Shown piece by piece: positions 17,793 to 26,943 of a stretch of 64,000 bases of DNA. The DNA is taken from NCBI GenBank assembly GCA_036498265.1, contig DASYFT010000016.1:38470-102469 (forward strand), read 5' to 3'. The position numbers and the translations under genes were made by a program. This DNA comes from Palsa-744 sp036498265. GTDB taxonomy: Bacteria > Actinomycetota > Thermoleophilia > Solirubrobacterales > Solirubrobacteraceae. The notes beneath the pieces were generated by a model. It ran no database searches, had not been told where the DNA came from, and saw only the letters and a list, made by a program, of their open reading frames with translations. Numbering within the stretch: the stretch's first letter is position 1; each line of letters begins with the position of its first letter.

Positions 17793-20702
17793 ATGAGGTT
17801 TTTGCCCCGGATAGTCCCTCTGGCGACGCTCTCCGCACTGCTCGCGATCTGCGTACCGGCGGCCGATGCGTCGTTCGGCGTGACCGAAGCCAACTTCGAA
17901 GCGGGCACATGCTCCACCCTGCTGCCCAACTGCACATATGCGAGTATCGAAAAAGACCACGGTGAAGCCTTCACCCAGGCGGCGGGCCATCCTCACTGGG
18001 GAATAACGACGTTCGTCGTCAACACGAAAGAAACCGTCCTGAAACAGCAGGAACCGGAAGGCGCCGTCAAGCGCATACGCGTCGACGTGCCGCCCGGCCT
18101 GGCGGCCGACCCGGAGGCAGTTCCGAAGTGCAGGCAGGCGGAATTCGCCGTGAACGCGTGCAAACCGGAAACGGAAGTCGGAAACACGGAACTGATCGTC
18201 TTCGACGGGCTCACGGACCTGCCGATCACCGGCACTGTGTACAACCTGGAACAGTCTCCCGGGCTGCCTCTGCTCTTCGGCATCGACATCGGCGTCAAAC
18301 CGCTGCTTCACACACATCTGCTGCTGGAAGGCCACGTGGATTGGAGCGGCGACTACCACGAGTACTTCGAAATCAACAACGTCCCGAAGGAAAGCGAAGG
18401 GCTGAAACTGGCTACGGTGAAGTCGAAACTGAACTTCAACGGCAACGCCGGCCACGGCAACTTCCTCACGCTTCCCAGCGTCTGCTCGGCCAGTACGACC
18501 TCGCACCTGGAAGTCGAATCGTGGGAAGGCCAGGTCTCGAGCACCCCCACCCACACCCCCGTCGGGGTCGAAGGCTGCGACAAAGTGCCGTTCGGCCCGA
18601 CGGCACAGGTCAGCCCGCAGACCGCGCAGTCCGACGCGCCTGACGGCGCGAGGACCGAGGTGAAGGTGCCGCAGAACGAAGCGGCGGGCGAAATCAACAC
18701 GGCCGACATAAGAGACGCACACGTGACGCTCCCGGAAGGCATGACTCTCAACCCGGCGGCGGCGCGAGGGCTTCAGACCTGCAGCCCGGGGCAGATCGGC
18801 ATCGGCACGCAAGCGCCCGTCGCATGCCCGGCAGCGTCCATGATCGGGACTGTCGCGATCGAAACCGACCTGCCCCCTGGCTCGTTGGCGGGCAACGTCT
18901 ATCTCGGCAATCCCTCTGGTGGGCCGATCACGGGGCCTCCATACACGATCTACGTCGACGCCGAGGCTCCGCAATACGGCGTCTCCGTGAGGCTGAAGGG
19001 GCTCGTCAACACCGACCCGGGCACAGGTAGGGTTGAAGCCAGCTTCACCGAAAACCCGCAGCTGCCGTTCAGCGACTTCATCATGACGCTCAAGAGCGGA
19101 GCGCAAGCCCCGGTGGCGAACCCGCTCGTGTGCGGGAGCTCCCCGGTGCAGTCCCTGTTCACTCCCTACACCGGCGGTCCCCCCGCGATCGGGTCGACCC
19201 CGTTCGTCACGAGCGGCTGTCCGTCTCCCCTGCCCTTCTTGCTGACGCAGACCACGCAGGGCAGCAGCGCGACCGCGGGTGCCTACACTTCCTACACGTT
19301 CAACCTCGCGCGTGGCGATGGCCAGCAGTACCTCTCGCAGGTCAGAACCGTCCTGCCCCCCGGACTCGTGGGCGCAATACCCTCGGTGACGCAGTGCGGC
19401 GAACCGCAGGCGCAGAGCGGCGCCTGCCCGGCGGCCAGCCGGATCGGCACTGCCACGGTGAGCGCAGGCGCCGGCCCCGAACCATATGTCTTCTCCGGCC
19501 CCGTCTACTTCACCGGGCCGTATGGCGGCGCGCCCTACGGGCTGTCGATACCCGTGGCGGCGGTCGCGGGCCCGTTCGACTTCGGGTCGGTCATCACGCG
19601 CGTCGGGATCGGCGTCGACCAGCACACCGGTCGTGTCATCGCGACGAGCGCAATCCCGACGATCGTCCGCGGCGTCCCGTTGCGCCTGCGCACGGTGAGT
19701 GTGGCCGTCGATCGCGCGAGCTTCCTGTTCAACCCGACCTACTGCGGGCCGCTGGCGACGAACTCGACGCTCAGCTCGACGTTCAACGGAACGCAGGTCA
19801 CGTCGAGCGGGTTCCAGGTGAGCAACTGCAACGCCCTCGCCTTCAAGCCCACGTTCAAGGTCGCTACCAGCTCCAAGGTGTCCAAAGCGAACGGCGCCGG
19901 CCTGAAGGTCAACGTCACGCAGGGCCCGCACCAGGCGAACATCCGCTCCGTGTTCACGCAGCTGCCGCTGCAGCTGCCCTCGCGGCTCACAACGCTGCAG
20001 AAAGCGTGCACCCAGGCGACCTTCGAAGCCAACCCGGCAAGCTGTCCATCCGCCTCGGTCGTCGGCACGGCCAGCGCGACCACACCGGTGCTGCCGGGCA
20101 GCCTCACCGGTCCTGCCTACCTGGTCTCGCACGCCGCCGAGGCGTTTCCGAATCTGGTACTCGTGCTGCAGGACGGTGGTGTCCGCGTGATCCTCGAAGG
20201 GACGACCGACATCAAAAAGGGGATCACGACCTCGACGTTCGCCTCGGTTCCCGATGTGCCCGTGTCGAGCTTCTCGCTGACTCTGCCGCAAGGCCCGCAC
20301 TCGGCGCTGGCGGCCTTCGGCAACCTGTGCGCGCACAGCCTGATCATGCCCACGGTGATCACCGCCCAGAGCGGCGCGCAGTTCAAGCAGGCAACGAAGA
20401 TGTCCGTGGCGGGCTGCGGCATCAGGATCCTGCGGCGCAAGGTCGTCGGTCACACCCTCCTGATCACAGTGCGGACGCCGGGCGCCGGGCGCATAACGGT
20501 GAGCGGCAGGAAACTCAAGACGGCAAGGCGCACCGTGCGCAAGGCGGCGACGACCACGCTGCGGGTCCGTCTCGGAAGCGGCGCCGTCAGGGCGCTAAGA
20601 AGCCACCACCGCGTGAAGATCAAGGTACGGGCCCAGTTCGTTCCGCGCTCGAGGAGCGAATCGCGCTCGAGCGCGTCGAGCACCGTGACGGTCAGGCACT
20701 AG
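17793..20702 (+). CDS. Large secreted protein with four Cys/Pro repeats
   Basis: A 969-residue protein starting MRFLPRIVPLATLSALLAIC, with a signal peptide to about residue 26. Four related blocks occur at about residues 113, 330, 535 and 739, each opening with Cys, a second Cys 8-16 residues on, then a [IV]GT strand and a Pro-rich LxGxVY turn (for example CPAASMIGTVAIETD and CPSASVVGTASATTP). These look like surface beta-repeats. The C-terminus is a basic beta domain ending in an Arg/Ser tail. The start has only a weak gagg upstream; a stronger ggagg at 17766-17770 is 22 bases away. Glu and Lys codons are strongly GAA/AAA. No enzyme motif is seen; a cell-surface role is inferred. Confidence 0.8.
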   Translation: MRFLPRIVPLATLSALLAICVPAADASFGVTEANFEAGTCSTLLPNCTYASIEKDHGEAFTQAAGHPHWGITTFVVNTKETVLKQQEPEGAVKRIRVDVPPGLAADPEAVPKCRQAEFAVNACKPETEVGNTELIVFDGLTDLPITGTVYNLEQSPGLPLLFGIDIGVKPLLHTHLLLEGHVDWSGDYHEYFEINNVPKESEGLKLATVKSKLNFNGNAGHGNFLTLPSVCSASTTSHLEVESWEGQVSSTPTHTPVGVEGCDKVPFGPTAQVSPQTAQSDAPDGARTEVKVPQNEAAGEINTADIRDAHVTLPEGMTLNPAAARGLQTCSPGQIGIGTQAPVACPAASMIGTVAIETDLPPGSLAGNVYLGNPSGGPITGPPYTIYVDAEAPQYGVSVRLKGLVNTDPGTGRVEASFTENPQLPFSDFIMTLKSGAQAPVANPLVCGSSPVQSLFTPYTGGPPAIGSTPFVTSGCPSPLPFLLTQTTQGSSATAGAYTSYTFNLARGDGQQYLSQVRTVLPPGLVGAIPSVTQCGEPQAQSGACPAASRIGTATVSAGAGPEPYVFSGPVYFTGPYGGAPYGLSIPVAAVAGPFDFGSVITRVGIGVDQHTGRVIATSAIPTIVRGVPLRLRTVSVAVDRASFLFNPTYCGPLATNSTLSSTFNGTQVTSSGFQVSNCNALAFKPTFKVATSSKVSKANGAGLKVNVTQGPHQANIRSVFTQLPLQLPSRLTTLQKACTQATFEANPASCPSASVVGTASATTPVLPGSLTGPAYLVSHAAEAFPNLVLVLQDGGVRVILEGTTDIKKGITTSTFASVPDVPVSSFSLTLPQGPHSALAAFGNLCAHSLIMPTVITAQSGAQFKQATKMSVAGCGIRILRRKVVGHTLLITVRTPGAGRITVSGRKLKTARRTVRKAATTTLRVRLGSGAVRALRSHHRVKIKVRAQFVPRSRSESRSSASSTVTVRH

Positions 20703-20797
20703 CCTCAGCCGGACGGGGCGCGGCGGGCGCCGAAGCTCCGAGCGCTCCACGAGCCGGGAGTTCCCGCCCGGACCATGGTCTACCGTTGCGCCACCGA

Positions 20798-21529
20798 ATG
20801 TGGGGATTCGAATCGCACGCCATCGGCGCTCTGCCGGCTGCGCTCCTCGCCCTCGCACCGGCGGTGGCGGGCGCGGCGACGGCAGGCGCCACGTCGACGG
20901 CGTCCTCGACGAGGCAGATCGCCGCGGCCGCGGCGCCTGCCGAGCTGACCATCGGCGCGAAGCTGACCGTTGCGGGGGTGGTGAGCGTGGACGGGGAGGG
21001 GGTCGCCGGCGTGCAACTGCAGCTGCAGAGCGAGCCCTACCCATCGCGCAGCTTCGCGACCATCGCTCACGCGACGAGCGGCGCCGGCGGCAGCTTCCGC
21101 TTCGACGGCCTGGCGCCGGAACGCAACAGCCGCCTGCGCGTGATCGAGGACGGAGCCACCGGGGCGAGCAGCCGTGGGCTGCGCGTGTACGTCGACCCCG
21201 CCGTTGCGATCGCCGCACGGCGTCTCGGGCCGGGGGCGACGCGCCTGAGCATGCGGATCCGCCACGCCATCGAAGGCGGCTCCCCGTCGGGGAGCGCACT
21301 GTGGTTCACGGCTCCGCGCAACGCCCGCGTGTTCCACCTCGCGGCCGTCACGCCGACCCGCGAGCTCGCGCCGGGCGTCTCATACGCGAGTGCGATCGTC
21401 GACCCGCCCGCGCGACGGTTCCTCTACCGCGTGTGCCTGAACCCCGCGTGGGAACGGGCGATGGGCAGACCGGCGACGCACGGGAGCTGCCCGACGCACG
21501 GCTTCAGACTGCCGGCCGATGGGCGCTGA
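20798..21529 (+). CDS. Secreted carboxypeptidase-regulatory-like protein, unknown function
   Basis: A 243-residue protein starting MWGFESHAIGALPAALLALA, with an Ala-rich signal peptide to about residue 28. A beta-sandwich segment with VAGVQLQLQSEPYPSRSFAT and GSFRFDGLAPERNSRLRVIE resembles CarboxypepD-regulatory or Cna-B type folds found on extracellular proteins. Near the end VCLNPAWERAMGRPATHGSC supplies two Cys that could form a disulfide. The gene overlaps the next reading frame by 11 bases, so the pair is co-translated. The start lacks a good ribosome-binding site and is the first ATG in frame before the signal sequence. Confidence 0.68.
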   Translation: MWGFESHAIGALPAALLALAPAVAGAATAGATSTASSTRQIAAAAAPAELTIGAKLTVAGVVSVDGEGVAGVQLQLQSEPYPSRSFATIAHATSGAGGSFRFDGLAPERNSRLRVIEDGATGASSRGLRVYVDPAVAIAARRLGPGATRLSMRIRHAIEGGSPSGSALWFTAPRNARVFHLAAVTPTRELAPGVSYASAIVDPPARRFLYRVCLNPAWERAMGRPATHGSCPTHGFRLPADGR

Positions 21530-22343
21530 GCGCTTCGCCGGCAGGGCACTGGCGGCCGGCGTCCTGGCGCTCCTTGCGGCCGTGACCCTTGCCGCGCCGG
21601 CGAGCGTGTCGGCGATCGAGTACCTCGGCGAAGGGAGGGGCACGCCGCTCGCGCCCTATCCCTCGCCGGGCGCGATCGCGGCGGCCGCCCGCTTCCTCGA
21701 CTCACGCGCCGGGCGCACGTCGTTCGCGGTGGTGGACAGCAGCGGCCGTCTCTCCGGGCTGCGGCTGCGCGAGCAGTTCGATACGGCGAGCATCGTCAAG
21801 GTGATGATGCTCGTGGCCTACCTGCAGAAGCTCGAAGCCGATCACCGGGGGCTGCAGCCGTCCGACACCTCGTTGCTGTATCCGATGATCCACGAATCCA
21901 ACAACAACGCCGCCTCTGCCGTGCTGGGCATCGTGGGGGGCGCGGCGCTCGAGCGCGTGGCCAGGGAATCCGGCATGGGCGACTACGCCCCCGGCGTCGG
22001 CTGGTGGGCCTTCACGCAGACCTCGGCGGCCGACCAGGCGGGCCTCCTGTTCGAGCTCCCGCGGCTCATCCCACCGCGGTTCTACGGCTACGCCCGGTTC
22101 CTGATGTCGGGCATCGAGCCCTCGCAGAGCTGGGGGGTGCCGCCGGTGGCGCGACCGCGCTGGCAGGTCTACTTCAAGACGGGATGGCTGCCGGAAGAGG
22201 GGATCTTCACCGAGGTCGCACGACTCGAGCGCCACGGAGTGGCCTTCTCGATCGCGGTCCTGAGCGCGGGTGAGCCCTCAAAGAGCTACGGCCAGCAGAC
22301 GATCGAAGGCGTCGCGGCCAGGCTGCTCGCGCACTCGCCGTGA
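21519..22343 (+). CDS. Exported serine hydrolase of the class A beta-lactamase fold
   Basis: A 274-residue protein with a signal peptide (residues 1-32). The three class A motifs are recognisable: SxxK as S91-I-V-K94, an SDN-like S127-N-N129, and KTG at 220-222. The omega-loop Glu166-type motif is not evident, so it may act on peptidoglycan-like substrates or be a weak lactamase rather than a potent resistance enzyme. It overlaps the gene before it by 11 bases and the next gene by GTGA, giving a three-gene unit (secreted protein, hydrolase, esterase). Confidence 0.8.
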   Translation: MGAERFAGRALAAGVLALLAAVTLAAPASVSAIEYLGEGRGTPLAPYPSPGAIAAAARFLDSRAGRTSFAVVDSSGRLSGLRLREQFDTASIVKVMMLVAYLQKLEADHRGLQPSDTSLLYPMIHESNNNAASAVLGIVGGAALERVARESGMGDYAPGVGWWAFTQTSAADQAGLLFELPRLIPPRFYGYARFLMSGIEPSQSWGVPPVARPRWQVYFKTGWLPEEGIFTEVARLERHGVAFSIAVLSAGEPSKSYGQQTIEGVAARLLAHSP

Positions 22344-22990
22344 GCGCCCTCGTCTACCGCGAGCGTCCCGCCGCCGGTGAGCCTCAGGGGCTGCTTGTGC
22401 TGCACCATGGCCGCGGCGCCGACGAGCATGACCTCCTCCCCCTCGCCGATGTGCTCGATCCCGCGCGCCGTCTGCACGTCGTCACCCCGCGGGCCCCGCT
22501 CACCCTGGCGGGCGCCCCCGGCCATCACTGGTACCTGGTCCCCCGCGTGGGCCATCCCGATCCGGAGACCTTCCACTCGGCCCGACGGGACCTCGCGGAG
22601 CTTCACGACGAGCTCTGGGAGCGGACCGGCGTGGCGCCCGCGAGGACGGTGCTGGGCGGCTTCTCCATGGGGACGGTCATGAGCTACGCCCTGGGCCTCG
22701 ACGCAGACCGGCCGGTGCCCGGCGGGATCCTGGCGCTCTCGGGCTTCATGCCGACGGTGGAGGGTTGGGAGCCCGACCTCGCGGGCCGCGCCGGCCTGCG
22801 AGTCTTCATCGCGCACGGGCGCGGCGACCCTGTCATCGACGTCGCGTTCGCGCGACAAGCCAGTGAGCTGCTGGGCGATGCCGGCCTGGCGGTGGAGTAC
22901 CACGAGGGCGACGGTGGGCACCACGTGGACGCTGCTCAGATCCCACCGGCCGTTGCTTGGCTCGGGGCGACCGTGCCCGATCAGGCGTGA
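22340..22990 (+). CDS. Phospholipase/carboxylesterase-family alpha/beta hydrolase
   Basis: A 216-residue cytoplasmic hydrolase starting at GTG 22340, overlapping the previous stop. LHHGRGADEHDLLPLA forms the oxyanion loop, GFSMG holds the nucleophile S109, HGRGDPVID the Asp (D163), and GGHHVD the His (194/195). This is the carboxylesterase YpfH/phospholipase family, about 200-220 residues, which cleaves short esters or acyl-thioesters. No signal peptide. The exact substrate is unknown. Confidence 0.85.
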   Translation: MSALVYRERPAAGEPQGLLVLHHGRGADEHDLLPLADVLDPARRLHVVTPRAPLTLAGAPGHHWYLVPRVGHPDPETFHSARRDLAELHDELWERTGVAPARTVLGGFSMGTVMSYALGLDADRPVPGGILALSGFMPTVEGWEPDLAGRAGLRVFIAHGRGDPVIDVAFARQASELLGDAGLAVEYHEGDGGHHVDAAQIPPAVAWLGATVPDQA

Positions 22991-23072
22991 CTGGCGGACC
23001 GGGCCCCGAGCGCCTAAGGTTGTCCCTCGCCACTCCGGGGGATGATCCGATCGAGGGGAAGAGCCGCCCGCC

Positions 23073-24596
23073 ATGTCCGTCACAGCCGAGCCCCAGCAGA
23101 TCCCTTCGCGTCGGGCACTGCAGGTTCTGATCGTCGGAGCGGGGTTCGGCGGGATCGCGGCGGCGATCGAGCTGCGCCGCCACGGGATCGGCGACGTGAC
23201 GATCCTCGAGCGGGCGCCGGATCTTGGTGGAACGTGGTTCTACAACAGCTATCCCGGAGCAGCCTGCGACGTTCCCAGCCACCTGTACTCGTTCTCCTAT
23301 GCGCAGCGCCGGGACTGGTCCCGGCTGTGCTCGCCGCAGGCGGAGATCCAGGACTACCTGCGTGATGTCGCGCGCACGCAGCAGATCGATCGCCTGATCC
23401 ACACCCGGTGCACGGTGACCTCCTGCTCGTGGAACGAGGCCACCTGCCGCTGGACCGTCGAGACCGAGGAGGGCGCCACGTACGAGGCGGACGCTCTGAT
23501 CCTCGCAACGGGTCAGCTGCACCAGCCGGCGCGGCCGCGGATCGAGGGTGCCGACAGCTTCGCCGGGCAGAGCTTCCACTCGGCCGAATGGGATCACTCC
23601 TACCGGCTCGCGGGCAAGCGCGTGGCGGTCGTCGGCACGGGTGCGAGCGCGGTGCAGCTCGTCCCCGAGATCGCCCGCGAGGTCGATCGCCTGACGGTCT
23701 TCCAACGGACCAGTAACTGGTTCCTTCCGCGCATGAACCGCACCTACCCGGCACTCGTCAAGGCCGCCATCGAGCTCATCCCGGGAGTGCAGGCGTTCAG
23801 GCGCAGGTTCATGTTCCAGTACTGCGAGGCGATCACCGTCGCGATTCGCCATCCCCGGACGTTCGGCCGGCTGCTGCACGCCCGCTCGGGTGCGTTCATG
23901 CGAATGCAGCTGAAGGACCCGCAGCTGCGCGCCAAGGTGTGGCCGGACTACACGTTCGGCTGCAAGCGCGTGCTCTTCAGCTCCCAGTTCCTGCCCGCGC
24001 TCGAACGCCCGAACGTCGAGCTGGTGACCGAGCCGATCGCCCGGATGACACCCGCGGGCATCGTCTCCCGCGACGGTGTCCTGCACGAGCTCGACTGCGT
24101 GATCTGGGCCACGGGGTTCAGGACGAACGACTTCATGTTCCCGATGGAGATCACCGGCTCGGGCGGACGATCTCTCCGCCAGAGCTGGGCGGGCGGGGCG
24201 CACGCCCACCTGGGCATGACGATCCCGGGCTTCCCCAACATGTTCGTGATGTATGGGCCGAACACCAACACCTCGGGCGGCTCGATCGTCTTCTACCTCG
24301 AGCTGCAGGCCGCCTACATCCGCCAGGCCCTCGAGTCGCTCCGAGTCCGCGGTGCGGGGGCGATCGAGGTGCGGCCCGAGGTCGAGCTGGCCAGCGACCG
24401 GGCCCTGCAGGCGCGTTTCGCCGGAACGGCGTGGACGCAGTGCGACTCCTGGTATCGCACCGAGGAGGGCCGGATCGTGGCCAACTGGCCGGGCTACATG
24501 CGCGAGTACCGCCAGCGCGCCGAGCAGCTGGTGGCCAGCGAGTACCGCTTCATGCCGGCGCCCGATCGGGCGCCGCTCGCCGGCTCGCAGAAATGA
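23073..24596 (+). CDS. Flavin monooxygenase, Baeyer-Villiger type
   Basis: A 507-residue FAD/NADPH enzyme. The FAD Rossmann motif VGAGFGG is at residues 21-27 and the NADPH motif VGTGASA at 187-193. Between them FAGQSFHSAEW (163-173) fits the type I Baeyer-Villiger fingerprint FxGxxxHxxxW. Such enzymes insert oxygen next to a ketone to make an ester or lactone. Length and the GGTWFYNSYPGAACDVPSHL segment also match BVMOs. It overlaps the following GMC oxidoreductase by 4 bases, implying sequential oxidation of an alcohol and ketone in one pathway. Confidence 0.9.
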   Translation: MSVTAEPQQIPSRRALQVLIVGAGFGGIAAAIELRRHGIGDVTILERAPDLGGTWFYNSYPGAACDVPSHLYSFSYAQRRDWSRLCSPQAEIQDYLRDVARTQQIDRLIHTRCTVTSCSWNEATCRWTVETEEGATYEADALILATGQLHQPARPRIEGADSFAGQSFHSAEWDHSYRLAGKRVAVVGTGASAVQLVPEIAREVDRLTVFQRTSNWFLPRMNRTYPALVKAAIELIPGVQAFRRRFMFQYCEAITVAIRHPRTFGRLLHARSGAFMRMQLKDPQLRAKVWPDYTFGCKRVLFSSQFLPALERPNVELVTEPIARMTPAGIVSRDGVLHELDCVIWATGFRTNDFMFPMEITGSGGRSLRQSWAGGAHAHLGMTIPGFPNMFVMYGPNTNTSGGSIVFYLELQAAYIRQALESLRVRGAGAIEVRPEVELASDRALQARFAGTAWTQCDSWYRTEEGRIVANWPGYMREYRQRAEQLVASEYRFMPAPDRAPLAGSQK

Positions 24597-26191
24597 GCCG
24601 CGGGAACCGACAGGCGACGCACGACTACGTGATCGTCGGTGCGGGGTCCGCAGGCTGCGTGCTCGCCAATCGGCTCTCGGAGGACCCCTCGGTACGAGTG
24701 CTTCTCCTGGAGGCGGGCGGCAGGGACCGCTCCCCCAACATCAAGATCCCGGCGGCCTTCGCCAAGCAGTTCCACACCAGGCTCGACTGGGACTACGCGA
24801 CGGAGCCCGAGCCGCACGTCGACGGTCGCTCGCTGTACATACCGCGCGGCAAGGCCCTCGGAGGGTCGAGCTCGATGAACGCGATGCTGTACGTGCGGGG
24901 TCGCCCGCTCGACTACGACAGCTGGGAGGCTCAGGGGGCCACCGGCTGGGGCTACCGCGACGTGCTCCCGTACTTCATCCGCTCCGAGGACAACGTCCGC
25001 GGAGCGTCCGAGTTCCACGGAGCCGGCGGCCCGCTCAAGGTGAGCGAGCAGCGATCGCCGCGGCCGATGAACCGCCGCTTCCTCGCCGCCTGCCAGGCGG
25101 TGGGCATCGCGCAGGTGCCGGACTACAACGGCCCGGAGCAGGACGGGGCCTCGATGTTCCAGGTGACCCAGCGCAACGGCGCGCGCTTCAGCGCCGCCGA
25201 CGCCTTCCTGCGCCCGGCGCTCGGCAGGCCGAACCTCGAGGTCCGCACCAGGGCGAGCGTGCTCGGCGTGGAGCTCGACGGCGACCGCGCCGTCGCGGTC
25301 CGGCTCCGAGCCGGGAGGCGCGGCACCGAGCTGGCGAGGGCGGAGCGGGAGGTCATCCTCTCCGCGGGAGCGATCGGCTCGCCGCAGCTGCTGATGCTGT
25401 CGGGCATCGGAGCCGCGCGGGAGCTCGAGGCCGCCGGCGTCGAGGTCCGCCACGACCTTCCGGGGGTGGGGCGCAACCTCCAGGACCACCCCTTCGTGAC
25501 ACTGATCTGGGAGGTCTCCGACACGCAGACGCTGTACGGCGCCGACAGCCCCCGGCAGCTGGCCGAGTGGCTGCTGCGTCGCTCGGGAAAGCTCAGCTCG
25601 ACGGTCGCCGAGGCCGTGGCGTTCACCCGAACGCGTGGCGGACTGCCCGCCGCGGACATTCAGCTGCACATGGGCGCGGCCTACTACGAAGACCACGGCG
25701 CAGAGGAGTACGACGGCCACTGCGCAGTGATCGCCCCCACGCTGATCTCGCCCCGGGCGCGCGGCCAGGTGTGGCTCGACTCGGCCGACCCGACGGCCAA
25801 GCCGCGGATGATCACGAACTCCCTGTCGGAGCCCGAGGATGTCGAGTCGCTGCTCGCCGGCATGCGGCTCGCGCGCCAGATGGCGGCCGAGGCGCCGCTA
25901 CGCGAGATCGTGGTGAGCGAGTTGAAGCCGGGCGCCGGTGCGCAGACACGCGAGGAGCTCGAGGCGGACCTCCGCCGACGGCTGATGCTGATCTACCACC
26001 CCGTGGGAACCGCGCGGATGAGCGACACCCACGAGCAGGCGGTCGTCGACTCGCAGCTGCGGGTGCACGGCCTCCGCGGGCTGCGCGTCATCGATGCGTC
26101 GGTCATGCCGACGATCGTCGGCGGCAACACGAACGCACCGACGATCATGATCGCCGAGCGCGGAGCCGATCTCATCCGCGGCCTGGCCTGA
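24593..26191 (+). CDS. GMC family oxidoreductase (choline/alcohol dehydrogenase-like)
   Basis: A 532-residue FAD enzyme starting at ATG 24593 (ATGA overlap). FAD motif VGAGSAG at residues 15-21; the GMC signature region GKALGGSSSMNAMLYVRGRP lies near residue 90. The C-terminal active site is present: HPVGTARM (His about 469) and GGNTNAPTIMIAERG (Asn about 514). Family members oxidise primary or secondary alcohols such as choline, aliphatic or polyether alcohols to aldehydes or ketones. Coupled with the upstream BVMO it could supply the ketone. The specific substrate is unknown. Confidence 0.92.
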   Translation: MSRGNRQATHDYVIVGAGSAGCVLANRLSEDPSVRVLLLEAGGRDRSPNIKIPAAFAKQFHTRLDWDYATEPEPHVDGRSLYIPRGKALGGSSSMNAMLYVRGRPLDYDSWEAQGATGWGYRDVLPYFIRSEDNVRGASEFHGAGGPLKVSEQRSPRPMNRRFLAACQAVGIAQVPDYNGPEQDGASMFQVTQRNGARFSAADAFLRPALGRPNLEVRTRASVLGVELDGDRAVAVRLRAGRRGTELARAEREVILSAGAIGSPQLLMLSGIGAARELEAAGVEVRHDLPGVGRNLQDHPFVTLIWEVSDTQTLYGADSPRQLAEWLLRRSGKLSSTVAEAVAFTRTRGGLPAADIQLHMGAAYYEDHGAEEYDGHCAVIAPTLISPRARGQVWLDSADPTAKPRMITNSLSEPEDVESLLAGMRLARQMAAEAPLREIVVSELKPGAGAQTREELEADLRRRLMLIYHPVGTARMSDTHEQAVVDSQLRVHGLRGLRVIDASVMPTIVGGNTNAPTIMIAERGADLIRGLA

Positions 26192-26194
26192 GCC

Positions 26195-26455
26195 TCAGCG
26201 GGGCTCGACGTGAGGCCCCTTCACGTCGGCCGGCGTCGGTGCACGCCGCTCCGGCTCGACGAGAGTCTCCTCCACGCGGCCGTCGAGATGGTGCACGTGG
26301 AGCACCGACTCACCGAATTCTTTGGCGTGGATCCGCGCCTCGGCGAGGGCTTCTTCGAGCGTCGGCGTCTCGGAGAGCGGGGTGGGGTCGCCCTCGTAGC
26401 CGAAGACCCAGTGCTGCTTCGAGAGGGGGCGGATTTCGAGGTGATGACCGGTCAT
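26195..26455 (-). CDS. DUF2188-like small protein
   Basis: An 86-residue protein (MTGHHLEIRPLSKQHWVFGY). It has a compact pattern of WVFGYEGDP, a TLEEALAEARIHAKEFG helix and VLHVHHLDGRVEET strand, as in DUF2188 proteins, which are often stress related. Its end lies three bases from the end of the convergent GMC gene. No catalytic motif is seen. Confidence 0.7.
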   Translation of the reverse strand: MTGHHLEIRPLSKQHWVFGYEGDPTPLSETPTLEEALAEARIHAKEFGESVLHVHHLDGRVEETLVEPERRAPTPADVKGPHVEPR

Positions 26456-26471
26456 CGGCCCGGCTCGCGCG

Positions 26472-26819
26472 TCAGACCACCGGCTCCAGCCGCACGAGCG
26501 TTTTGTGGCCTTCGGCGTCCTCGATGTCGAACGTGGTCGCGCCGCCGTCCTCGGTTGCCACGTAGATCGTCTGCGGCTCGGAGATGATCCGCTCGACCTC
26601 CTCCTGGATGCCACCGGGAGCATCGAGCCCGATCACGACGATGTCATCGCCGTCGTCGTATGTGATGCCGGCCAGGCGGACGCCCTCGGCCTCGGTCTGC
26701 GCCCCGATGTCACGGCCGTCCACCTCCACGGTGGCCTGGAAGTCGCCGAGGTCGCGGCTGAAGTCGTCGAAGTAGGTTTTCCACTCAGCGCGTTGCAGCT
26801 CTCTCGTCTCGTCGGCCAT
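26472..26819 (-). CDS. DUF5335 family protein
   Basis: A 115-residue acidic protein starting MADETRELQRAEWKTYFDDF. The strand-rich body (ATVEVDGRDIGAQTEAEGVR, then ITYDDGDDIVVIGLD) and the ending HKTLVRLEP match DUF5335, an actinobacterial and proteobacterial family without assigned function. It lies 16 bases upstream of the DUF2188-like gene and probably shares its transcript. Confidence 0.78.
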   Translation of the reverse strand: MADETRELQRAEWKTYFDDFSRDLGDFQATVEVDGRDIGAQTEAEGVRLAGITYDDGDDIVVIGLDAPGGIQEEVERIISEPQTIYVATEDGGATTFDIEDAEGHKTLVRLEPVV

Positions 26820-26893
26820 GCCGCACTTCATAGGCCACCACGCCGAAAAGGTCAAGGGCTGCCGATTCGGCGTGCCCCGTCGACCCGACGGGC

Positions 26894-26922
26894 GGGGCGG
26901 TGGCGCCACGCGCCACCGCCCC
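26894..26922 (-). terminator. Strong GC hairpin after the cutinase-like gene
   Basis: Perfect 12-base arms ggggcggtggcg (26894-26905) and cgccaccgcccc (26911-26922) enclose the 5-base loop ccacg. It begins 21 bases after the stop of the minus-strand cutinase-like gene. It lacks a U-tract, as is usual in such GC-rich actinobacteria. Confidence 0.75.
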
Positions 26923-26943
26923 TCGCCCCTCCCAGGGCAGTGG

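Noticed and set aside
20765..20820. tRNA-like pieces (ctaccgttgcgccac and gggattcgaatc)
   Set aside because: The D-arm-like and T-arm-like pieces are in the wrong order and no cloverleaf or anticodon arm can be formed; the second piece codes for the start of a signal peptide.
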